Positions 1 to 9,400 of a stretch of DNA of 39,022 bases are shown one piece after another. Every line of letters starts with the position of its first letter. The stretch's first letter is position 1. The notes under the pieces were generated by a model. That model was not told where the DNA came from. It saw only the letters and a program-made list of their open reading frames with translations, and searched no databases. Made by a program: the position numbers and the translations under genes. The stretch is from Chitinophagales bacterium (GTDB lineage: Bacteria > Bacteroidota > Bacteroidia > Chitinophagales > UBA2359). The stretch lies in contig JAHDEE010000038.1 in assembly GCA_020629005.1 (NCBI GenBank), positions 1-39,022 of the forward strand, in the 5' to 3' direction.

Positions 1-26
1 AATGGACATTTATTGATTCGCTGTCC

Positions 27-830
27 CTAAGCAAGCGTGAGACGGCCAGTAAAAGAACAGACTGCCGGACCGATCAACCATATGTTTTTGTATACTCCTT
101 TCATTGGTCTCTCAAAGCTTACCTGCAAGCTGCCCCCTTGCGTATCTAAATAGAAATGTTGTTGCTGCGAAAGATCTGGAAAGTTTTCTGTGGCCATCAG
201 GCAGCAGGCTACCACGCCTGTGCCGCAAGAATAAGTGAGATCTTCCACGCCACGCTCATAGGTGATCACTTTCAGACGATTCTCGCTCAACAATTGCACG
301 AAGTTCACATTGATTCCCTTTTCCTTATAAGGTTCTGAATATCGAATTTCTCGACCAGCTTGATAAGCATCAAAATCATCTAGCGAGTTGTGAAACTGAA
401 CGTAATGCGGAGAGCCAGTATCTATATCATAATCCGCATCGCCAATTGTCAGGAAATTGGATACATCCTGCATTTTTAGCTTGATCGTTTTGTCGGGAAG
501 TACTTCAGCTTCGTGCAAGCCATCAACGGCGATAAAGCTAGTTTGACTTTCAATGATGCCCTGACTGTGAGCAAAATGTACCACGCATCTGCCCCCATTG
601 CCACACATGCTGCCTTCTTTTCCGTTGGCATTGAAGTAGAGCATTCTGAAGTCCGTCTCAGCATCATTTCGCAGCAGGATGAGACCATCCGCCCCAATGC
701 CAAATCGGCGATGGCAAAGCTTATTGATCACTGCTGTTTCGTGATCAGGAAAGGTCTCCGAACGATCATCGATAATAATGAAATCATTTCCGGTGCCGTG
801 GTATTTGTGAAAGGGGAAACTGCGATTCAT
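27..830 (-). CDS. dapF: Diaminopimelate epimerase
   Basis: Cytoplasmic, cofactor-independent epimerase that converts LL- to meso-diaminopimelate for lysine and peptidoglycan synthesis. The 267-residue protein has the normal family length. The N-terminal GTGNDFIIID motif, the first catalytic cysteine in CGNGGRC and the second in SCGTGVVACC are all visible, so the two-cysteine acid/base pair is intact. The start at MNRSFPFHKYHGTGND fits other DapF proteins. It lies 32 bp downstream of a small membrane-protein gene on the same strand and is probably co-transcribed with it from the TATCTTTG box at 1095-1102. Confidence 0.97.
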   Translation of the reverse strand: MNRSFPFHKYHGTGNDFIIIDDRSETFPDHETAVINKLCHRRFGIGADGLILLRNDAETDFRMLYFNANGKEGSMCGNGGRCVVHFAHSQGIIESQTSFIAVDGLHEAEVLPDKTIKLKMQDVSNFLTIGDADYDIDTGSPHYVQFHNSLDDFDAYQAGREIRYSEPYKEKGINVNFVQLLSENRLKVITYERGVEDLTYSCGTGVVACCLMATENFPDLSQQQHFYLDTQGGSLQVSFERPMKGVYKNIWLIGPAVCSFTGRLTLA

Positions 831-862
831 ATGGATGACTGTCTATTGGATCGGTTAGGGCT

Positions 863-1069
863 TTAGTCGCCAAAGGGCTTTTCTATCTTTTGCATTCTTA
901 CTGAATCCTGCTTTGTGCGCTTGCCCTTATATTTGTTGCCGCCATCTGCAGGAGGATCATCAAAGACCAGTATTGCAACAAAGGTGAACAAGATGAGAAT
1001 CAATGAAAAGAAAGAGAATTTCCAACCAAAATAGTTCCCATCAGGACGCGGTTCCTTGTCTTTCATCAA
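863..1069 (-). CDS. Small single-pass membrane protein, unknown function
   Basis: A 68-residue protein with a polar N-terminus, one strongly hydrophobic segment (about residues 18-36, FSFFSLILILFTFVAILVF) and a basic, Lys/Arg-rich tail. I do not recognise a family. It is probably real, because a good Bacteroidota-type promoter box lies 25 bp upstream and it is followed closely by dapF on the same strand. The second Met could equally be the start. No function can be assigned; the neighbourhood only suggests co-expression with dapF. Confidence 0.6.
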   Translation of the reverse strand: MMKDKEPRPDGNYFGWKFSFFSLILILFTFVAILVFDDPPADGGNKYKGKRTKQDSVRMQKIEKPFGD

Positions 1070-1094
1070 AATCGATTTATATTCTGCGCTTTGG

Positions 1095-1102
1095 CAAAGA
1101 TA
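1095..1102 (-). promoter_or_regulatory. TAnnTTTG (-7) promoter box for the small protein and dapF
   Basis: Reading the minus strand, TATCTTTG matches the Bacteroidota sigma-A -7 consensus TAnnTTTG, 25 bp upstream of the start codon at 1069. I do not see a clear -33 TTG at the expected spacing. Confidence 0.5.
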
Positions 1103-1222
1103 TATAAAGGCTAGGGAATGATGAAAGTAGCACAGAATTGGTATTACAAGCCCTCAGAATTCTCCCAGATGGCTCAAAATATCTGCGCAGGAGGAGGCAA
1201 TTTAGCTTGATTACGTTTATAT

Positions 1223-1250
1223 TTAGCACATGTAACTTAAATTGTGCTAA
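1223..1250. promoter_or_regulatory. Inverted repeat upstream of htrA (possible operator)
   Basis: Two perfect 8-bp arms, TTAGCACA (1223-1230) and TGTGCTAA (1243-1250), are separated by 12 bp and end 15 bp before the htrA start codon. The size and position suit a dimeric repressor site or a 5' hairpin. No clear TAnnTTTG box is visible here, so the promoter itself is not located. Confidence 0.4.
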
Positions 1251-1265
1251 GATCAAAGTTGACCA

Positions 1266-2774
1266 ATGAAGAAAGTATTTACTTTACTACTTGTAATCAT
1301 ACTTAGTTCTGCCACCACCACACTGATACATCATTTCTTACTCGAAAAGCCTGATAATACCCCAATAGTGTATCAGGTCAAGAGCGAGCTAAGTGATGAG
1401 CAAGCTGCCAAAAGTCCCACAGGGCCTAATTTTATTGCTGGTGCAGCGGCTCCTTTAGGGGAGTTGCCCAACTTCCGCAAAGCAGCTCAAAAAAGCATGC
1501 CTACGGTAGTGCACATTACCAATACCCAAAATCCGAGCAGTGTTACAAGCAGCCCTTCCGGATTTTTCGACATGTTCGACTTCTTCAACGATGATTTCTA
1601 CGGTAGAAGCCAACAACAAGTCTCTACAGGTTCTGGCGTAATCATGAATCGCGATGGGTATATTGTGACCAATTGGCATGTGGTTGAAAATGCGAAATCA
1701 ATTACCATTACCTTATATAACAAACAGGAATACACTGCGACGCTGGTGGGTAAAGACGAACCAACCGACCTGGCAGTGCTGAAGATCAACGCCAAAGGAC
1801 TCAAGGCAACAACCTTCGGCAATTCCAACAATGTACATGTGGGTGACTGGGTGCTTGCTGTTGGAAATCCTTTCAACCTTGCCTCCACGGTGACTGCCGG
1901 AATTGTGAGTGCAAAAGGTCGCGACATAAATGCGGGTGGCACTTATTCCATTGAATCTTTCATTCAGACAGATGCAGCCGTAAACGCTGGAAACAGTGGT
2001 GGAGCCTTAATAGATACCAGAGGGGATTTGGTAGGCATCAACTCCGCAATTGCCACCTTAACCGGATCATATGCAGGCTACTCATTCGCCGTACCGGTAA
2101 ACATTGTCCTAAAGGTGGTTGATGACCTGATACAATATGGCGTCGTGCAGCGAGGTGTACTTGGTGTAGTGATGAGCAATATCGACAATGACAGCAGGCA
2201 AAGCCTAGGTCTCGAGAGTGCCGAAGGCGTATTGCTTACAAGAGTGATACCAGGAAAAGCTGCCGAACAGGCGGGCTTGCGTTCCGGAGATGTAATCTTT
2301 AAGGTCGATGGAAAACTAATTGGAGGAGTTCCGCAACTGGTCGAAATAATAGAAGGAGAGTATTCGCCTGGAGATCAGTTTACGGTTGGCTACATTCGCA
2401 ATGGCAAGAAAAGCTATGCCTCAGTAAAACTCCAAAATATTGAAGGCCGTGAAGAGCCCATTACGGATGCATTTGTCAACCTCAAAGTACTATTGGGTAC
2501 GGTTTGCTCCCCATTGTCTGACGAACAGCGGCGACAATGGAAGACACGTAATGGAATCTTGCTGGCAGAACTTGGAGATGGATTGCTGAGGAGACAGACC
2601 TCCATCAAGCCGGGTTGCGTGATTCTCACAGTTAACAATCAATCGATTGATTCGCCGAGCACCTTCTACCGTATCATCGATGCTGTGCCCAAAGGAGATT
2701 CTGTTATGCTAAGTGGGTATTATCCAGCATCAGGCAGCTATAGAATTTGGAATTACTCTTTTACCATGCAATAA
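1266..2774 (+). CDS. HtrA/DegP-type trypsin-like serine protease with PDZ domains
   Basis: Envelope quality-control protease of the S1C family, 502 residues. An N-terminal hydrophobic signal or anchor (about residues 3-28) is followed by the protease domain. Catalytic His is in VTNWHVVENA, Asp in PTDLAVLKI and Ser in NAGNSGGALID. A PDZ domain follows (about 290-385, with GVLLTRVIPGKAAEQAGLRS), and a second, more diverged PDZ-like region fills the C-terminus. This order is typical of Bacteroidota DegP/DegQ-like proteases acting on misfolded periplasmic proteins. The gene is monocistronic, preceded by an inverted repeat and followed by a terminator shared with the convergent def gene. Confidence 0.95.
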   Translation: MKKVFTLLLVIILSSATTTLIHHFLLEKPDNTPIVYQVKSELSDEQAAKSPTGPNFIAGAAAPLGELPNFRKAAQKSMPTVVHITNTQNPSSVTSSPSGFFDMFDFFNDDFYGRSQQQVSTGSGVIMNRDGYIVTNWHVVENAKSITITLYNKQEYTATLVGKDEPTDLAVLKINAKGLKATTFGNSNNVHVGDWVLAVGNPFNLASTVTAGIVSAKGRDINAGGTYSIESFIQTDAAVNAGNSGGALIDTRGDLVGINSAIATLTGSYAGYSFAVPVNIVLKVVDDLIQYGVVQRGVLGVVMSNIDNDSRQSLGLESAEGVLLTRVIPGKAAEQAGLRSGDVIFKVDGKLIGGVPQLVEIIEGEYSPGDQFTVGYIRNGKKSYASVKLQNIEGREEPITDAFVNLKVLLGTVCSPLSDEQRRQWKTRNGILLAELGDGLLRRQTSIKPGCVILTVNNQSIDSPSTFYRIIDAVPKGDSVMLSGYYPASGSYRIWNYSFTMQ

Positions 2775-2785
2775 AAAGGACCCAT

Positions 2786-2825
2786 AAGGCGCTGGGCAAA
2801 AGCAGCTCAGCGGCCTTTCTTTTTT
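2786..2825 (+). terminator. Intrinsic terminator after htrA
   Basis: The stem AAGGCGCTG (2786-2794) pairs with CAGCGGCCTT (2808-2817) with a one-base bulge, and is followed by a T-rich tract (2816-2825). The 3' side overlaps the last codons of the convergent def gene. Confidence 0.6.
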
Positions 2826-3391
2826 AGCGGAAACTTCATCTTGTATTTGGCCTTCACTTCCCCCCTTGTAATCTTGTCCAGTTTGCGCTGCAACATCCGT
2901 TTGCGCAATGCACCGATATGGTCTGTAAATAAAACGCCCTGGATATGGTCGTACTCATGCAAGATCACACGCGCTGTGAAACCATCGTACTCTTCTTCGC
3001 GCTCTTGAAAATTTCGATCTACGTACTGAATGCGCACCTTGCCATGTCGGCTCACATCCTCGTTGATGTTTGGAATGCTTAAGCATCCTTCATTATACGC
3101 CCATTTATCCCCACTGCGCTCAACAACGCGAGCATTAATAAACTCCTGACAGATTCCCTCTTCATCTTTAAACTCGTCATAGTCTCTGTCTTTCAATACC
3201 TGCTTGCTGTCTACAAGAAAAATCCTAAGAGGCAGTCCAATCTGCGGAGCTGCCAGGCCAACGCCAGAGGCTGCGTACATGGTTTCGAACATGTTATCGA
3301 TCAGCTCCTGAAGGTTTGGATAGTCCTGACTGATCTCTTCGCCTACTTTCCTCAGCACCGGATCGCCATAAGCGGTAATTGGTAATATCAT
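2807..3391 (-). CDS. def: Peptide deformylase
   Basis: Removes the N-formyl group from nascent proteins. The 194-residue protein carries all three family motifs: GVGLAAPQIG, EGCLS (metal-ligand Cys) and HEYDH (HExxH, two metal-ligand His and the catalytic Glu). The C-terminus is Lys-rich, as often seen in Bacteroidota. It lies 21 bp downstream of ruvX on the same strand and is probably co-transcribed with it. Confidence 0.97.
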   Translation of the reverse strand: MILPITAYGDPVLRKVGEEISQDYPNLQELIDNMFETMYAASGVGLAAPQIGLPLRIFLVDSKQVLKDRDYDEFKDEEGICQEFINARVVERSGDKWAYNEGCLSIPNINEDVSRHGKVRIQYVDRNFQEREEEYDGFTARVILHEYDHIQGVLFTDHIGALRKRMLQRKLDKITRGEVKAKYKMKFPLKKKGR

Positions 3392-3412
3392 TTCTTGCTT
3401 GCTTAGTATTTC

Positions 3413-3829
3413 TTATTTTGAATTTCGCTCCAACCAGGATTGGAGAATTATGGTTGCACTTACTTCATCCAGAAGGCTTTTGTTTCTTCTGGCCTTCTTC
3501 TTTACACCACTATCGATCAAAGTTCGCATAGCCATCTTCGAAGTATAACGTTCATCCTCTCTATAAATCGGTAAATCGGGACAAAGTTTAGCCAATTCCA
3601 CAATAAATTTTTCTACTTCTGGTGCTACAGCGGAAGGTGTATCGTCCATGTTCAATGGTTCTCCAACCACAAAAGCTTCCACCTGCTCCTTGCCAACGTA
3701 GTCTTTTATAAAGGCTAAAACCTGCTTATTCTCGACCGTTGTGAGCCCCGTGGCGATAATCTGCAATGGATCTGTAACTGCCAATCCCACTCGCTTAGTA
3801 CCAAAATCTATGGCCATTATTCTACCCAT
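3413..3829 (-). CDS. ruvX: RuvX/YqgF-family putative Holliday junction resolvase
   Basis: RNase H-fold nuclease of the YqgF family (Holliday junction resolution and/or rRNA processing), 138 residues from the chosen start. The family's opening motif MGRIMAIDFGTKRVGLAVTD holds the first acidic catalytic residue. The motif with DERYTSKMA and the C-terminal DEVSATIILQSWL, with the last acidic residue, are also visible. The frame stays open for 42 more codons upstream (to 3955), but that extension does not resemble the family and would run through the promoter box at 3835-3842, so I use ATG 3829. It is followed by def. Confidence 0.93.
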   Translation of the reverse strand: MGRIMAIDFGTKRVGLAVTDPLQIIATGLTTVENKQVLAFIKDYVGKEQVEAFVVGEPLNMDDTPSAVAPEVEKFIVELAKLCPDLPIYREDERYTSKMAMRTLIDSGVKKKARRNKSLLDEVSATIILQSWLERNSK

Positions 3830-3834
3830 CACGA

Positions 3835-3842
3835 CAAAGATA
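3835..3842 (-). promoter_or_regulatory. TAnnTTTG box directly in front of ruvX
   Basis: The minus strand reads TATCTTTG and then only TCGTG before the ATG at 3829. With a normal box-to-start distance, transcription would begin at or next to the start codon, suggesting a leaderless mRNA. Confidence 0.45.
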
Positions 3843-3993
3843 CAGATATACAACGAGTAAAATCGTGGCAATTGAGTGCAAAACCTCAGTACTCTGCCAT
3901 TCTTGACGTCTTCATGGTACAATGTGCGACCGAACAGCCGTCGATTAAGGCGCAATTGTCTCTAATTTAGCCGCATTTTCCTATGCTTCTCAC

Positions 3994-4001
3994 TACCTTT
4001 G
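3994..4001 (+). promoter_or_regulatory. TAnnTTTG box for the M32 carboxypeptidase gene
   Basis: TACCTTTG matches the Bacteroidota -7 consensus, about 60 bp upstream of ATG 4061. It is divergent from the ruvX promoter. No convincing -33 element is seen. Confidence 0.4.
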
Positions 4002-4060
4002 TTACGCTGAGTCAGACATCCCTTAATCTATAATTGTTTCAGCCTTCAATTACACAATCA

Positions 4061-5572
4061 ATGAGTAAAGAATTGTACCAGAAGTATGTAGAACACAGCA
4101 GAAAGATTGGCGACGTCAATGCCGCCATTGCCTTGATGCATTGGGACCAGGAAGTATATATCCCAAAGAAGTCTACAGGAATGCGAGCCCAACAAATTTC
4201 AACCCTCTCCGGCATCGCACATGAGCTGGCATCCTCCGATGAGTTTGGAGGCATGTTGAACAAACTTTTGGCAGCAGAGGGATTGGAAACCAAAGAAGCA
4301 AGAAATGTAAAGCTTGCTCAAAAAGCCTTCATGCGTCGTGCGAAACTCTCCAAGGAGTTTATCATGAAACTTTCACAAACAACCGCGCGATCCTTTCATG
4401 CCTGGCAAAAAGCAAAACAAGAGAAAGACTTCGCCATCTTTGCTCCATTGCTCGAAGAAATGGTCGAACTCAAAAAGCAACAGGCAGAAACAATGGGCTA
4501 TGAGGATCATCCTTATGATGCCCTAATGGAAGACTATGAGCCAGACGAAAAAGTGGCAAATCTGGATGTGCTGTTCGCAGATGTTCGCAAGCAATTAGTA
4601 CAGTTCGTTCAAGAAATCTCAGCGCAGCCCCAGGTAGACGATACCTTCCTCAAGAAATATTACCACAAGGATAAGCAATGGGATTTTGGAATCGATCTCC
4701 TGAGAAAAATGGGCTACGACTTTGACTACGGTCGTCAGGATATTGCAGCGCACCCCTTTACCATAGATTTTGGTTCTGAAGATGTGCGGGTTACTACCCG
4801 AATCAACGAGCACAATATTGCTGAAATGATCTGGTCTTGCGTTCACGAAGGCGGCCATGCCTTATACGAGCAAGGCTTACCGATTGAAAACTACGGACTA
4901 CCACTTGGCAGCGCAATCTCATTAGGAATTCACGAATCTCAGTCGCGCCTTTGGGAAAACAATGTTGGTAGAAGTCACAACTTCTGGAAAGCGCACTACG
5001 GTCAGCTTCAGGAGGTTTTCAAAGATCAATTGGGCGATGTCGACCTTGACACTTTCTACCGTGGAATCAACAGAGTTGAACCCTCGCTGATCAGAACCGG
5101 CGCAGATGAACTTACCTACCATTTTCATGTCCTGATCCGCTATGAAATCGAAAAAGCATTGGTAGAAGGCAGTATACAAGTAAACGATCTGCCCTCTGTC
5201 TGGAATCAAAAATACAAGGAGTACCTCAATATTGATGTCCCTTCTGATGATTTGGGTGTGCTGCAGGATGTGCACTGGTCTCATGGCAGCATCGGCTACT
5301 TCCCGACCTATTCCCTGGGTAGTTTCTATGCGGCACAGTTTTATCAACAGGCCAAAAAAGATCTTCCGGAACTGGAATCGGCGATAATTGCCGGCAATAA
5401 TGCTCCAATGCTGGATTGGCTACGTGAAAAAATCCATAAGCATGGCAGAATGTTCGAGGCCGGAGAATTGTGTACCGCTATTACAGGAGAGCCGCTGAAC
5501 TTCAGCTACTTCATGGATTATGCAAGGGAAAAGTACGCCGCCATCTACGGGCTTCAAACAGTAACCACTTAG
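4061..5572 (+). CDS. M32-family (Taq-type) metallocarboxypeptidase
   Basis: Cytoplasmic zinc carboxypeptidase that trims C-terminal residues from peptides. The protein is 503 residues, the usual M32 length, starting MSKELYQKYVEHSRKIGDVN. The zinc motif HEGGH is at about residues 262-266, and the family's second motif, IHESQSRLWEN, follows about 25 residues later. An in-frame TTG at 4034 would add nine residues, but the ATG fits the family better and lies at a sensible distance from the promoter box. No signal peptide is present. A copy of the structured repeat begins 28 bp after the stop codon, in the opposite orientation. Confidence 0.95.
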   Translation: MSKELYQKYVEHSRKIGDVNAAIALMHWDQEVYIPKKSTGMRAQQISTLSGIAHELASSDEFGGMLNKLLAAEGLETKEARNVKLAQKAFMRRAKLSKEFIMKLSQTTARSFHAWQKAKQEKDFAIFAPLLEEMVELKKQQAETMGYEDHPYDALMEDYEPDEKVANLDVLFADVRKQLVQFVQEISAQPQVDDTFLKKYYHKDKQWDFGIDLLRKMGYDFDYGRQDIAAHPFTIDFGSEDVRVTTRINEHNIAEMIWSCVHEGGHALYEQGLPIENYGLPLGSAISLGIHESQSRLWENNVGRSHNFWKAHYGQLQEVFKDQLGDVDLDTFYRGINRVEPSLIRTGADELTYHFHVLIRYEIEKALVEGSIQVNDLPSVWNQKYKEYLNIDVPSDDLGVLQDVHWSHGSIGYFPTYSLGSFYAAQFYQQAKKDLPELESAIIAGNNAPMLDWLREKIHKHGRMFEAGELCTAITGEPLNFSYFMDYAREKYAAIYGLQTVTT

Positions 5573-5600
5573 CCAATTCATTTCAAAACATATTTTATTT

Positions 5601-5779
5601 TGGAGCGAAGCAATTAGGCACGCGTTTATGGCCTTCCCGTGCTCCGCTTGTATGGGCTACTTAGCTAGCTGTTCCTGCTCACCTGCTGCTGTCTCTCCTA
5701 TCGTCGAGCCAGCATCAGGCGGCAGTCACCACGCTATCTAAGCAGCCCATATCGCTGCGCCCGGGGCTATTCTGACACC
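5601..5779 (-). repeat. Structured dispersed element, copy C
   Basis: Read on the minus strand, it starts GGTGTCAGAATAGCCCCGG (5779 downward) and ends CTTCGCTCCA (5601). It shares the internal blocks GGCTCG, GAGAGACAGCAG and GGAGCACGGGA with copy A. On plus-strand coordinates the outer helix pairs 5651-5667 with 5735-5751 (15 of 17 Watson-Crick, one further position G-U in the element's RNA sense). An inner helix pairs 5682-5691 with 5710-5719 (9 of 10). The arm sequences differ from those of copies A and B, yet pairing is kept. It sits 28 bp after the M32 peptidase stop codon. I do not recognise a named RNA or mobile-element family. Confidence 0.75.
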
Positions 5780-6082
5780 TCGATCTTGCGCGCAACAGGC
5801 TTTTCTTATAAGTTGAACAGCCGCAGCAAAAGGCCATCTTTCCCATCCCCTCCCCATTTCTTAGAGTTCGGAATCACTTTTGCCGTAGTGATTTTACTTC
5901 GTTTTTCCTGGCAAACGATGTGCTCAGGCCTCCTTATGGCCTCCCACCAAAGCTATTTGTGCGACAGACAGAAGTTACTAGCTATTATTTTCGGCAGCAA
6001 AGGTTTTAATGTCTGGCATGTAACAGTCCAAAGCTGACAATAAACAGTACTTTGGTGTTGCTTCGATCGCAATCCTCTGGAC
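5780..6082. other. Intergenic region before the subtilase-associated lipoprotein
   Basis: About 300 bp without a supportable gene. An open frame across 5786-6037 has no recognisable protein character, and its composition does not look coding. I see no clear promoter consensus; AGTACTTTGG near 6048 is only a near match to TAnnTTTG. Confidence 0.4.
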
Positions 6083-6427
6083 ATGAGAAATATACTGCTT
6101 CTATCAATCGCCTGTCTGGGCATGCTGATGCTGGTTTCCTGCAACCCAACAAGAAACTCGGCCGATAAAAACAGCTCCTCAACTTCAGGCGAAATGAAAC
6201 AACAAGAGTTTATCGTGCAGACCAATACGGAAAACATAGACAAGGTTGTTGAAGAAATCGAGTCCTATAAGGCATCCATTAAAAATCGAATTGCGCCGAA
6301 TATCAACATGTGGGTGCTGCTAATTGATCACAATGAACCGGACCCCGAAATGGTGATCAAAGCGCTTAAAGCCCTCCCTTCAATTACTGAAGCTCAAACC
6401 AACAAGAAGATTCAAAACCGACCATGA
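6083..6427 (+). CDS. Small lipoprotein resembling a subtilase propeptide (possible I9-like inhibitor)
   Basis: A 114-residue protein with a lipoprotein signal peptide: hydrophobic residues 4-19, then lipobox LVSC with the lipidated Cys at 20, followed by a short Ser/Asn-rich linker. Residues 41-113 align without long gaps to residues 30-105 of the subtilase encoded 35 bp downstream. That segment is the subtilase's own N-terminal propeptide; for example INMWVLLID matches MNIWLVSFD, and both regions begin with a (F/L)(I/L)VQ strand. By fold analogy (inhibitor I9 / S8 propeptide type) it may be a membrane-tethered inhibitor or folding helper of that protease. The homology is read by eye; the function is inference. 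Confidence 0.75.
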   Translation: MRNILLLSIACLGMLMLVSCNPTRNSADKNSSSTSGEMKQQEFIVQTNTENIDKVVEEIESYKASIKNRIAPNINMWVLLIDHNEPDPEMVIKALKALPSITEAQTNKKIQNRP

Positions 6428-6462
6428 CATCTATACTTAAACAGCTAAAGCACAACTAATAG

Positions 6463-9400
6463 ATGAAATCAAAACTCACAAATGCTCTTCTAGCAACACT
6501 CATCTTGTTTTCTCTCTCGCTCCATGCCAACGAACCCGGTTTTGTTCCGGATCAGCTTCTGGTGCAAGTGCAAGAGGGAAGCGACTTTGAAGCCGTAGTT
6601 AACAAAGTGCGGCAACAGATTCCCGATCTGACGATTGAAAGAGAAGTATCAGATCATATGAACATCTGGCTGGTCTCCTTTGACCCGACTGCGAATCCAA
6701 TGTCGGAAGTTCACAAAACCCTCTACGCCGATGACAATGTCTTGGTAATCCAAAAGAACCATCTGATAAAATATCGGGCCACAACACCAAATGATCCCGG
6801 CTATGGCAGCCAATGGCAGTATGACAATAGCGGCGCAGGAAGCGCAAGCCCAAATGCCGACCTGGATGCTGATGAAGCCTGGGACTTTGGTACTGGAGGA
6901 ACCACAGCACTCGGAGACGAGATTGTGGTTTGTGTGGTAGATGATGGGGTAGATAGCGATCACGAAGACTGGGGCGATAACCTCTGGAAAAATGAAGGAG
7001 AAATACCAAATAATGGCATCGACGATGATAACAATGGCTATATAGATGACTACAAAGGCTGGAACCCTGGCAGTAACTCCGATGACGTTGACACCGGATG
7101 GGCTGGCGGACATGGAACGCCGGTGGCAGGCATTATAGGAGCGCAGGGAAATAATGGTGTAGGCGTGACTGGTGTGAGCTGGGATGTGAAAGTAATGATC
7201 GTGCAGGGAGGAGGAGATGAAGCCTCAGCAATAGCCTGCTACAGCTATCCACTAGCGCTGCGCAAGATGTATAACGAGTCTGGCGGCGAAGAAGGAGCCT
7301 TCGTAGTGGCCACGAATTCAAGCTGGGGAATTGACGGCGGTGATCCGGATTCTGCCCCTCTGTGGTGTGCCTTTTACGACACACTGGGCGTACACGGTAT
7401 ATTGAGTGCAGGCGCCACCATAAACGGCAACCAGAACGTCGACGTGTTCGGAGATTTGCCGACAGCATGTAGCTCTGAATACCTGATTTCCGTCACAAAC
7501 CTGGATAACTCTGACAATAAAGTAAGCTTTGCAGGCTATGGTGCTACGACCATCGATCTTGGAGCTTATGGAGAAGGCACCTATACATTGACAAGTGGGA
7601 ACGGTTATGGCGGATTTGGGGGTACATCTGGAGCTACTCCTCATGTTGCAGGAGCAATTGGATTCCTGTATTCATTGGAGTGCGCCGGCCTTGCAGACCT
7701 GGCTTTAGGCAACCCAGCCCTCGCTGCAGAGCAGGTAAGAGATGCCATTCTGGATGGTGTTACACCAAATGAAAGTTTGAGCGGAATTACCGTAACAGGT
7801 GGAAGACTAAACCTCTACAATAGTGCCCTGAATGTACTAGACCTCGATTGCGGAGGGTGCTTCTCGGCAAATGGCTTTGAAATACAAGAGGCCGGACTGG
7901 AAGCTGCAACTATCGCCTGGCAGACCAACGGAGAGGTAGATGGATTCAATGTTCGAATCAGACCAACTGGAAGTGCTGATTGGTCAGACTCACAATCCAC
8001 AGGCCTCACCACAACCTTTGAGACTTTGCAGGCCTGCACAGAATACGAAGTTCAGGTGCAGTCACTTTGTGCAGAAGAGGATTCCGATTTTTCCAATTCT
8101 TATATATTCACAACCGACGGATGCTGTGATGCACCAATGGCCATGACTCCATCAGTCACAGAGACATCCCTGAGTCTCGACTTTAGCTCGGTTACAATTG
8201 CTTCTGGCTACAGTGCTGAAATTTCTGTTTCCGGCACAAACCAATGGCAAACGATAGCGGTAAGTGGAAATAGTCTCAATGCTACAGGACTAGAGTCCTG
8301 CACAAATTACGATATTCGTCTGCTCTCAGATTGTGACGGAGAAAGCAGTGGTCCTGGTGATGTTATTACTGTCCGCACTGATGGCTGCGCCCTTTGCACA
8401 CTCGAGTATTGTGAATCGGAAGACGGAGACAATTCCTATGAGCACATATCCTCCATTAGCATTGGCTCTTTCACAAATGAATCTGGGCCCGGTGACTCCG
8501 CCTTTGAGGTCTTTTCTGATGAACCGATCGATATACCGATTGGTGAAGCAATTGAAATAGAACTAAGCCCAGGTTTCTCAGGATTTGATTATGAAGAGCG
8601 ATGGCATATTTTCATTGACCTCAACTTTGATCAGTCTTATGATGCTTCAGAAGAAGTATACTTCAACAATGGCAGTCCAACTACAATTGTGGATGACTTT
8701 ACGATCGATGCCGACCAGGCAGGTGGATTAACAAAAATGCGCATCTTCATGTATGACCCCAACTACAGTGATGTCAGTCAAGGTTGTGCGGGAATCGCAT
8801 TCGGAGAGATTGAGGAATATTGTGTAAACCTGATTGCAGCATGTAATATTGCGGCAGAACCAAGTATTACCCAACCGACTTGCAACGGTGTTCCGGATGG
8901 TGGTATCCTAATTGAAGTTGACGGCAATCCCTCCGATTATACTTTTTCCTGGTCCGGCATAAACGCATCAGGCAATGCTGCGCAAAATGTAGCTTCAGGC
9001 AACTATTCTGTGATCGTGGACAACGGAGACTGTGAAGTTGAAGTTCAAGTAGCAGTAGAAGAACCCGATGCGCTGGTGGTGGAATCAACGGATTCGCAAG
9101 CAGCTACAAATGGGGCAAATGGCTCCGCAACTGTAGATGTTGATGGCGGAACCGGAGACTATGTCTATAGCTGGGCAGGTTATCCCTACGATGACGCCGC
9201 CACCTTGGCAAACGTGAACGCCGGAACCTACGACGTGGAAATTTCTGATGAAAATGGCTGCTCAACTACAGCCAGTATTGTAGTGGATTGTGGAATTGAA
9301 ATTGAGGCAGAGATCACCGATCCATCCTGCGACGGACAAGAAGATGGACAAATAACAGTGTCGGTGGTCGCTAGCGGCGGAGCAGGCAATGTCTCTTACG

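Noticed and set aside
3830-3955. Forty-two-codon N-terminal extension of RuvX
   Set aside because: It is unlike the family and would be transcribed only from upstream of the TATCTTTG box next to the ATG at 3829.
5786-6037. 83-codon plus-strand open frame between the M32 peptidase and the lipoprotein
   Set aside because: No domain, signal or promoter is evident, and the composition does not resemble the neighbouring genes.
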